10,713 bases of DNA, taken from positions 1 to 10,713 of the forward strand of contig CALBAF010000328.1 of assembly GCA_937926415.1 (NCBI GenBank), written 5' to 3'. Shown piece by piece: positions 6,203-10,713 of the stretch. Each line of letters begins with the position of its first letter. Position 1 is the first letter of the stretch. Under the pieces are notes generated by a model, which saw only the letters and a list, made by a program, of their open reading frames with translations, did not search any database and was not told where the DNA came from. Source of the stretch: an uncultured Actinomyces sp. (GTDB taxonomy: Bacteria > Actinomycetota > Actinomycetes > Actinomycetales > Actinomycetaceae). The position numbers and the translations under genes are program-made.

Positions 6203-6946
6203 CTAGGACGTCTCGCCGGGCGTTCCTACATTCCCCAGTAAGGCCCTGTTTACAATGGTGACAAAGAGCCAGGCGAGCAGGAAGTATGCGCATCCGGCAA
6301 TGGCATCAACCACATAATGATTGGCTGTTGCGACGATTGTCACGATGGTTAAAACGGGGTGGATAGCGAGGATGAGTCGCGCCCACCACGAGCGCCACAC
6401 GTAGGTGCCGAGCATGAATGCTACCCAGACGGACCAGCCCGTATGCATGGAGGGCATGGCGCCGTAGGGGTTGGCGAGGGTGCCAAACAGCTGCGAGTAG
6501 GCCGACGTGTGCTGCGCGACGGCGTCGACAAAGCCGAACTCGGGCACGAGGCGCGGGGGAGCCAGGGGATAGGTCCAGTACGTGACGAGGGCGCCGATCG
6601 TCATGATGACGAGCGTCCATCGGGCAGTGCGATAGTGGGTGGGGGCCTTCAGCCACATGACGACCATGGCAAACCCGGTCATGGCAAAGAATGAGACCGC
6701 GTACTGCGCCGATGCAAGGGATGCGAGCAGCGGATGGGTCGTCAGCCACGCATTTGCGGGGCCTTCGATAAACAGGCCGATGTGCGATTCGAAGGCGGCG
6801 ACATCATGCGCGTGTGCGACCGCGACGGATTCAGGAGCCTTGGCTAAAAACGACAGGACCGAGTAAGCCAGGCATGCCAATGAGAGTACGACGATCTCGC
6901 GGATGCCAGGGGGGCGCTGGGTGCGTGCGTCGATATCCGTCGTCAT
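6203..6946 (-). CDS. PAP2-superfamily membrane phosphatase
   Basis: 247 residues from ATG 6946 with about six hydrophobic segments (near 17-36, 75-99, 109-127, 171-185, 190-208 and 215-233). The three PAP2 signature regions are present: YPLAPPRL (126-133, the variant seen in the Aur1/inositol-phosphoryltransferase-like PAP2_3 branch), AMPSMHTGW (163-171, with His168) and ATANHYVVDAIAG (206-218, with His210 and Asp214). The family hydrolyses or transfers phosphate groups on lipid phosphates at the membrane, using the histidine as phospho-acceptor. The substrate cannot be told from sequence; a lipid phosphate, polyprenyl phosphate or phosphoinositol lipid are all possible. It is divergent from rbpA and upstream of the Hsp70-like gene. 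No Shine-Dalgarno is visible; the promoter placement suggests a leaderless mRNA. Confidence 0.82.
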   Translation of the reverse strand: MTTDIDARTQRPPGIREIVVLSLACLAYSVLSFLAKAPESVAVAHAHDVAAFESHIGLFIEGPANAWLTTHPLLASLASAQYAVSFFAMTGFAMVVMWLKAPTHYRTARWTLVIMTIGALVTYWTYPLAPPRLVPEFGFVDAVAQHTSAYSQLFGTLANPYGAMPSMHTGWSVWVAFMLGTYVWRSWWARLILAIHPVLTIVTIVATANHYVVDAIAGCAYFLLAWLFVTIVNRALLGNVGTPGETS

Positions 6947-6953
6947 GGTTGTA

Positions 6954-6982
6954 ACTGTACCGCGTGGTCGGAGAGCGGTCGA
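6954..6982 (-). promoter_or_regulatory. Promoter of the PAP2 phosphatase gene, possibly leaderless
   Basis: On the minus strand TCGACC (6982-6977), a 17-bp spacer and TACAGT (6959-6954) form a reasonable housekeeping promoter. Only 7 nt separate the -10 from ATG 6946, which puts the predicted transcription start at or next to the A of the start codon. Leaderless mRNAs are common in Actinobacteria. Confidence 0.45.
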
Positions 6983-6997
6983 TAAAGAATATCGGAC

Positions 6998-7011
6998 ATA
7001 ATGTACATTAT
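6998..7011. promoter_or_regulatory. Perfect 14-bp palindrome in the PAP2/rbpA divergent region
   Basis: ATAATGTACATTAT is fully self-complementary and AT-rich in a GC-rich setting. It is flanked by a direct repeat TATCGGA (6990-6996 and 7009-7015, 19 bp apart). It sits 15 bp behind the -35 of the PAP2 promoter and about 60 bp ahead of the likely rbpA -10. This suits a dimeric regulator acting on one or both genes. Confidence 0.5.
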
Positions 7012-7069
7012 CGGATCGTGGGGTGGGGTTGGGATGAGCACGTGGGAGCGTTCCGCTTGACGTGTCAGA

Positions 7070-7075
7070 TAGAAT
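7070..7075 (+). promoter_or_regulatory. Candidate -10 element of rbpA
   Basis: TAGAAT lies 34 bp before the rbpA ATG, predicting a start near 7082 and a leader of about 28 nt that includes AGGAGG (7099-7104). No good -35 lies at 17 bp (GCGTTC at 7048-7053 with 16 bp is the best). Confidence 0.35.
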
Positions 7076-7109
7076 GGACCCGTTTCGTTCTTATGTTCAG
7101 GAGGCTGTT

Positions 7110-7475
7110 ATGGCTGACCGCGCACTGCGTGGCATGCAGATCGGTGCGAAGTCCCTCGAGTCCGAGGACGGCGTCGTTTTCGCCGACCGTTTCGTCGTCC
7201 GTTACGCGTGCCCCTCTGGTCACGAGTTCGAGGTGACGCTGTCCAGCGAGGCCACCGCGCCTGCGACCTGGGAATGCAAGTGTGGCCAGGCTGCTGAGCT
7301 CATCGGCGAAACCGTCGAGGATGAGGAAAACAAGCCCGTCAAGCCGCAGCGTACCCACTGGGACATGCTGCTCGAGCGCCGCTCGATCGAGGAACTTGAG
7401 GTCGTCCTGACCGAGCAGCTCACGGCGTACCGCGAGGGTCGTCTGCGTCCCGAAGGTTCCTACCGCAAGGGCTAA
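7110..7475 (+). CDS. rbpA: RNA polymerase-binding protein RbpA
   Basis: 121 residues from ATG 7110, with AGGAGG (7099-7104) 5 nt upstream; a longer frame starting with GTG at 7062 is not supported by a Shine-Dalgarno or by family length. RbpA is an actinobacteria-specific RNA polymerase partner that binds the primary sigma factor and stabilises the open complex. The N-terminal tail (MADRALRGMQIGAKSLESED) is followed by the core domain (about 24-72) with YACPSGHEFEV and ATWECKCG, a basic linker (KPVKPQ, 75-80) and the sigma-interaction helix RTHWDMLLERRSIEELEVVL (81-100), nearly identical to other family members. Cys34, His38, Cys56 and Cys58 are candidate zinc ligands; the last pair is CxC rather than the CxxC of Streptomyces RbpA. 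rbpA faces the ppm gene, as in M. tuberculosis, and their stop codons overlap. Confidence 0.95.
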   Translation: MADRALRGMQIGAKSLESEDGVVFADRFVVRYACPSGHEFEVTLSSEATAPATWECKCGQAAELIGETVEDEENKPVKPQRTHWDMLLERRSIEELEVVLTEQLTAYREGRLRPEGSYRKG

Positions 7476-8257
7476 CGCTTCGGCAGCATCCGTCGCGCGG
7501 CCTGGGCCAGTCGGCTCAGGCCGCCTTTCGTTACCATGACGAGCTCCTCGACGAAGATCGATGAATCGAGTTTCGATTCTCCGGCCATGCGCTCGTCGAA
7601 GGTGATCGGCACTTCGGCGATTACTGCACCCAGGGAGCGCTCAAGCTCGGTCATTTCGACCTGGAATCCGAAGCCCGTTGTCGCTACCCGACCGAGAACC
7701 TCGTGATCGCGGAGGAAGGATGCGCGATGCAGGCGTAGACCCGCCGTCGCGTCGCGGACGGGCGTGCCCAGGCAAAAACGGACATAATAATTGCCTGCCT
7801 TGGAGAGTGCGACGCGCTTCGCCGACCACCCGTTGATGGCACCGCCGGGAACCCAACGTGAGCCGATCACGAGATCCGGACGATCCGGGCCGGCCATGCG
7901 GCTGAGGAGCTTCGGCAGGTCGACGGGACGGTGCGAACCGTCCGCATCCATTTGGAGAATGAACGGATATCCGTTGTCGATGCCCCAGCCCATGCCGTCG
8001 ACGTATGCGGTAGCGAGACCCGACTTTGCGGGGCGATGCAAGACGTGCAGGCGTTCTTCTCCCTCACGACGAGCATCGACCCACTCCCCCGTTCCGTCCG
8101 GCGACGAATCGTCGACGATCAGGACGTGCGCGCCTGGCACATTGGCCCAGATGTCTTCCAAGATCGTCGGCAGCGTCGACATCTCGTTGTAGGTCGGGAT
8201 GACGATGAGGGTGTGGTCGCCGGACTGCGACGGAGAGTAAGAAACGGATTCAGTCAT
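7472..8257 (-). CDS. ppm1: Polyprenol monophosphomannose synthase (GT2 family)
   Basis: 261 residues from ATG 8257. The GT-A fold of the DPM1/Ppm1 type is clear: VIPTYNEMSTLP (19-30), VLIVDDSSPDGTGEWV (45-60), KSGLATAYVDGMGWG (78-92), the metal-binding LQMDADGSHRP (101-111, Asp104 and Asp106), VIGSRWVPGGAINGW (130-144), VRDATAGLRLHR (167-178) and FGFQVEMT (196-203). The enzyme transfers mannose from GDP-mannose to polyprenyl phosphate on the cytoplasmic face; the product feeds mannosylation of lipoglycans and proteins. The C-terminus has no membrane span, only a basic tail, so membrane attachment may depend on Lnt or on the lipid substrate. It lies 19 bp after lnt. In M. tuberculosis the two activities are domains of one Ppm1; here they are separate genes. 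The symbol describes only the synthase part. Confidence 0.88.
   Translation of the reverse strand: MTESVSYSPSQSGDHTLIVIPTYNEMSTLPTILEDIWANVPGAHVLIVDDSSPDGTGEWVDARREGEERLHVLHRPAKSGLATAYVDGMGWGIDNGYPFILQMDADGSHRPVDLPKLLSRMAGPDRPDLVIGSRWVPGGAINGWSAKRVALSKAGNYYVRFCLGTPVRDATAGLRLHRASFLRDHEVLGRVATTGFGFQVEMTELERSLGAVIAEVPITFDERMAGESKLDSSIFVEELVMVTKGGLSRLAQAARRMLPKR
7497..7524 (+). terminator. Likely rbpA terminator inside the 3' end of ppm
   Basis: GCGGCCTGGGCC (7497-7508), loop AGTC, GGCTCAGGCCGC (7513-7524): a 12-bp stem with one G-T wobble, followed on the plus strand by CTTTCGTT. It begins 21 nt after the rbpA stop and is encoded antisense to the last codons of the mannosyltransferase. Confidence 0.6.
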
Positions 8258-8276
8258 GACTCACATCTTGCCGAAT

Positions 8277-9896
8277 TTAGTGGCTGGACGCACGTCTGGC
8301 GCGCGCTGATGCCCTGATTCCTTGTCTGATAACTGTTGCGGTGGTGAGAAATGCGGTGATCAGTGTCGCCACCATTACGGCACCTGGAATCCTCTCCCCC
8401 GCCAAAGCTGTCAACGTCTGCGAGGTACGAAGCGGGATGTCGGCAGCGAGCGTTGCTGCCTCCTCGGTACCCGTGCTCGCGAGAATCGAGCCGTCGGGAC
8501 GAATCACGTATGAGTGGCCGGTCGTTGAGGCCTGGACGGCGCTGCGCGAATACTCCATCGCACGCATGCGCAGGAGCTGGCCCTGCTGCGCGGACTCACC
8601 CGACGAACGGAAATGGTAGTTGTTCGATGGCACGACGATGGCCTGCCCGCCGCGAGTGACGCCGTCGCCGATCACGAGGGGGTACGCCGCCTCGAAACAG
8701 ATACCGGCTGCGAGGGGAACGGCGCGCCCGTCACGCGCCTGGATCGTCATCAGGGGAGGCTCCTCCCCCGCTTCCATGTCCTTGCTGGCCTGAGCAACCT
8801 CGGTCGCGAACGAGGCGATGACGTCCCGGAAGGGAATGAACTCGCCAAAGGGAACGGGGACGTGCTTGGAGTAGCGGGTCGCCTCGTCCATTCCCTTGCC
8901 CGGTTCCCAGACCCCCAGCCAGTTCTTTACATGGTCGCGTTCGTTCAGGTTCGTGTACCCGATGAGAATGGGCGCATTGAGCGCCGTGGCCGCGCGATCG
9001 ACGGCCTGTCCGATCGCCGGGAAGGCAATCGGATCGCGATCAACGGATCCCTCACCCCAGATAGCGATGTCAATCGGGCGCTCAACGACCTGTGGAGAAC
9101 TCGCGAGCTCGAGGGACGCCCGCATGTTGTTATCGGTCACCTCCCCCTCGCGGCTGTACGCCTCCGCGCCCGGGAGAGCGATATCGCCCTGGATGACGCC
9201 GACGCGCAGCATCCCGTTCTCCGCCTGGTTAGGCAGGGAAATCGCGAGGGGCGCGACGTACGCGGCCGCAACGATGAGCGCCATCGCCGGGCGCGAAAAC
9301 CAGTACTCGCGCACCCCGGCGGCGTCTCGAGCTGCAAAGGCCCGGCGCACAAGGACGGCGAGGAACACGACGACCGCGGTGATGAGCGTGGTGCCACCGT
9401 AGGGCGCGAGACGACCGAGCGGGGAATCCACCTGCGGCAAGGCAACAGAACCCCATGGAAAGCCCGACCACGGCCATCGCGAACGGGCTGCGTCGACGCC
9501 AGCCCACGTGAGGGCAAACATCGCGGCCTGCATGAGCGGTCCACGGGCCCACGCCCACAGCTGCGTCCAGCGCGCGAAGAGCACCCATGCCATCAGGAAG
9601 AGAGTCTGCACGAAGGAGAGGACGAACCAGGGAGGCGTTGAGCCTACCGCCAGAGGGATCCAATCAATGAGAGGAACCCACAAACTCATACCGAAGACGA
9701 ACGTGACCGTGAGGGCGCGGGGAGCCCGGGCCTCGTCAATGCGCGACAGATACAGGGCGAGGGCGGGCACCGATAGCCACCACCAGCCCACGGGTGGAAA
9801 CGACGCGTACAGCGCGAGGCCGGCGATCGCGGCGATGATGGAATCGCCGCACACGTGTGCGAACGATGCGCGCTGGAAGATGTCCTGATGCCCCAC
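8277..9896 (-). CDS. lnt: Apolipoprotein N-acyltransferase
   Basis: 539 residues from GTG 9896, a normal length for Lnt. The frame is open for 61 more codons, but those overlap helY and are not family-like. Six to seven membrane spans fill about residues 15-225, containing the conserved YASFPPVGWWWLSVPALAL and WSGFPWGS. The nitrilase domain follows (about 230-490) with the catalytic Glu282 (IWGEGS), Lys344 (RYSKHVPVPFGEFIPF) and Cys400 (AAGICFEAAYP). NNYHFRSSGE and RMRAMEYSR match the substrate loop region, and a last membrane span lies near 503-522. The enzyme transfers an acyl chain from phospholipid to the N-terminal cysteine of lipoproteins on the outer face of the membrane. It is between helY and ppm in one transcription unit. 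The Glu motif is WGEGS rather than the usual WPE. Confidence 0.9.
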   Translation of the reverse strand: MGHQDIFQRASFAHVCGDSIIAAIAGLALYASFPPVGWWWLSVPALALYLSRIDEARAPRALTVTFVFGMSLWVPLIDWIPLAVGSTPPWFVLSFVQTLFLMAWVLFARWTQLWAWARGPLMQAAMFALTWAGVDAARSRWPWSGFPWGSVALPQVDSPLGRLAPYGGTTLITAVVVFLAVLVRRAFAARDAAGVREYWFSRPAMALIVAAAYVAPLAISLPNQAENGMLRVGVIQGDIALPGAEAYSREGEVTDNNMRASLELASSPQVVERPIDIAIWGEGSVDRDPIAFPAIGQAVDRAATALNAPILIGYTNLNERDHVKNWLGVWEPGKGMDEATRYSKHVPVPFGEFIPFRDVIASFATEVAQASKDMEAGEEPPLMTIQARDGRAVPLAAGICFEAAYPLVIGDGVTRGGQAIVVPSNNYHFRSSGESAQQGQLLRMRAMEYSRSAVQASTTGHSYVIRPDGSILASTGTEEAATLAADIPLRTSQTLTALAGERIPGAVMVATLITAFLTTATVIRQGIRASARARRASSH

Positions 9897-9900
9897 TAGC

Positions 9901-9905
9901 CCTCC
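9901..9905 (-). promoter_or_regulatory. Ribosome binding site deciding the lnt start
   Basis: On the minus strand GGAGG (9905-9901) lies 4 nt before GTG 9896, just past the helY stop. This fixes a start that gives a normal Lnt N-terminus and rejects the 61-codon extension into helY. Confidence 0.6.
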
Positions 9906-9912
9906 GGGTGTC

Positions 9913-10713
9913 TCAAATCGTTGACCACGCAACGATACCGCGACCGATGCGGTCTTTCGCAGCTTCGGCCTTTCGCGCCAGCTCGCCGCTCGACGAAGCG
10001 GACGCGATCTGGCCGAGGCAGTCCATGACCTGACGCATCCAGCGGACGAAGTCTCCGGCCTGGATCGGTGTGGCGTCAATCGCCGTGGCCAGCGTCGAGC
10101 CGTGTGCCCACGCGAGCGTGGCGGCCATCAGGCCGGCGTCGAGGCTCGGGGTCGGATCGCAACCACACGCCTTTTCGACGCGGTGCACGCGTTCCAAGGT
10201 CGCCAGGGTCTCGTGCCATGCTTCCTGCAGCCGAATACCCACGCCCGCAGGCGCTAGCTGTTGGGCGTCGTCATCGGAGCGCGAATCGTAGACGAGCGCG
10301 GACACCATCGAGGCGAGTTCCGCCTCGTCAAGCTCATTCCACGTTCCCTCATTCATCGACATCGCGACCACGAGGTCGCGTTCGCCGAAGATGCGGCGCA
10401 GGCGCTGACCCGCATCGGTGACCTCGTCCCCGGACAAAAAGCCAAGGCGCTCGAGCACCGCGCACACGCGGTCGAACTGAGCGGCCACGGAACCCGTCTG
10501 GGAATCGATAGAGGAGCGAAGACGATCGATCTCGCGCGCCAAGCGGGCCCACTGGGCGCCCGCCCGTGCGTGCTCCTCGCGATGAGGGCAGCGGTGAACC
10601 GGATGCTGACGCATCGCAACGCGAAGCGCCGATATCGGATCTGAGGACTCGAGGGACTCCGTCGGAATCTCATAGGCGCCACGCGCAGCCTGAGAACGCA
10701 GCTCTGCGGCGAT
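9913..10713 (-). CDS. helY: DEAD/DEAH-box RNA helicase HelY, C-terminal part (5' end outside window)
   Basis: 266 residues are visible; the frame is open to the right edge and ends with TGA at 9915-9913. The opening part (AALRVAMRQHP-like segment, HRCPHREEHARAGAQWARLA, then REIDRLRSSIDSQTGSVAAQ) and the DSHCT-type domain (FDRVCAVLERLGFLSGDEVT, RRIFGERDLVVAMSMNEGTW, LDEAELASMVSALVYDSRSD, FVRWMRQVMDCLGQIA) identify the Ski2/Mtr4-related actinobacterial helicase HelY (Rv2092c). The helicase motor motifs lie outside the window. The family is thought to unwind RNA; its exact role in Actinobacteria is poorly known. The gene ends 16 bp before lnt, so read-through transcription into lnt is likely. 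The final residues are unusually short and basic after KDRIGRGIVAWSTI. Confidence 0.85.
   Translation of the reverse strand: MAAELRSQAARGAYEIPTESLESSDPISALRVAMRQHPVHRCPHREEHARAGAQWARLAREIDRLRSSIDSQTGSVAAQFDRVCAVLERLGFLSGDEVTDAGQRLRRIFGERDLVVAMSMNEGTWNELDEAELASMVSALVYDSRSDDDAQQLAPAGVGIRLQEAWHETLATLERVHRVEKACGCDPTPSLDAGLMAATLAWAHGSTLATAIDATPIQAGDFVRWMRQVMDCLGQIASASSSGELARKAEAAKDRIGRGIVAWSTI

Noticed and set aside
6200..6209. GTCCTAGGAC palindrome at the end of the PAP2 gene
   Set aside because: Exact but only 10 bp with no loop and partly coding; too short to claim a terminator or operator.
7057..7075. TTGACG (7057-7062) with TAGAAT (7070-7075) as an rbpA promoter pair
   Set aside because: Only 7 bp separate them, too short for a sigma-70 type promoter; TTGACG is part of a TGAC-GT-GTCA dyad instead.
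8613..9641. A 342-codon open frame on the plus strand
   Set aside because: It is antisense to lnt, has a low-complexity R/G/D-rich product without recognisable domains, and lnt has complete catalytic motifs.
9897..10079. 61-codon upstream extension of lnt
   Set aside because: It overlaps helY, is Arg/Ser-rich and unlike Lnt, and a GGAGG-supported GTG lies at 9896.
1..10713. Mobile elements, CRISPR arrays, tRNA genes, prophage or toxin-antitoxin modules
   Set aside because: None seen: no transposase or integrase motifs, no spaced repeats, no tRNA-like cloverleaf, and all sizeable frames fit conserved actinobacterial core genes.

Overview
The window is high-GC, densely packed bacterial chromosome. 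Its gene content (RbpA, a GarA-type FHA protein, FtsR- and McdR-type MerR regulators, DUF881/Sbp proteins, HelY, Lnt next to a polyprenol-phosphate mannosyltransferase) is diagnostic of Actinobacteria. From general resemblance I would guess the Actinomycetaceae (Actinomyces/Schaalia-like); that genus-level guess is inference. I see no mobile element, tRNA, rRNA or CRISPR array, and base composition looks even, so this reads as core genome.

Left block (1-4573, plus strand). The end of an M1 aminopeptidase N overlaps a DUF881 membrane protein. This is coupled (ATGA overlap) to a small basic membrane protein (Sbp/DUF1290) and then to a second DUF881 protein. After a 103-bp gap come a GarA/OdhI-like FHA protein, an FtsR-like MerR regulator and, after a 112-bp palindrome-rich gap with its own promoter, a McdR-like MerR regulator. 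The order matches the Mycobacterium tuberculosis Rv1823-Rv1830 neighbourhood, but gcvH and the DUF151 gene that sit there in mycobacteria are absent. A perfect 13-bp hairpin at 4594-4624 separates this block from the convergent genes on the right.

Middle block (4655-6946, minus strand). A PAP2-type membrane phosphatase gene is followed closely by a short, lidless Hsp70-like ATPase gene. The phosphatase promoter lies so close to its ATG that the transcript may be leaderless. The divergent region toward rbpA carries a perfect 14-bp palindrome.

Right block. rbpA (plus strand) runs convergently into a minus-strand cluster transcribed helY (partial) - lnt - ppm. The stop codons of rbpA and ppm overlap, and the likely rbpA terminator lies inside the ppm coding sequence. 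Lnt and the mannosyltransferase are separate genes here, whereas M. tuberculosis Ppm1 fuses them. They are expected to act in lipoprotein N-acylation and in supplying polyprenol-phosphate-mannose for lipoglycan and protein mannosylation.

No clear undescribed multi-gene system is visible. The points most worth a second look are the short Hsp70/PAP2 pair, the nested hairpin and palindromes around the two MerR genes, the palindrome upstream of rbpA, and small changes at key residues in GarA and RbpA.
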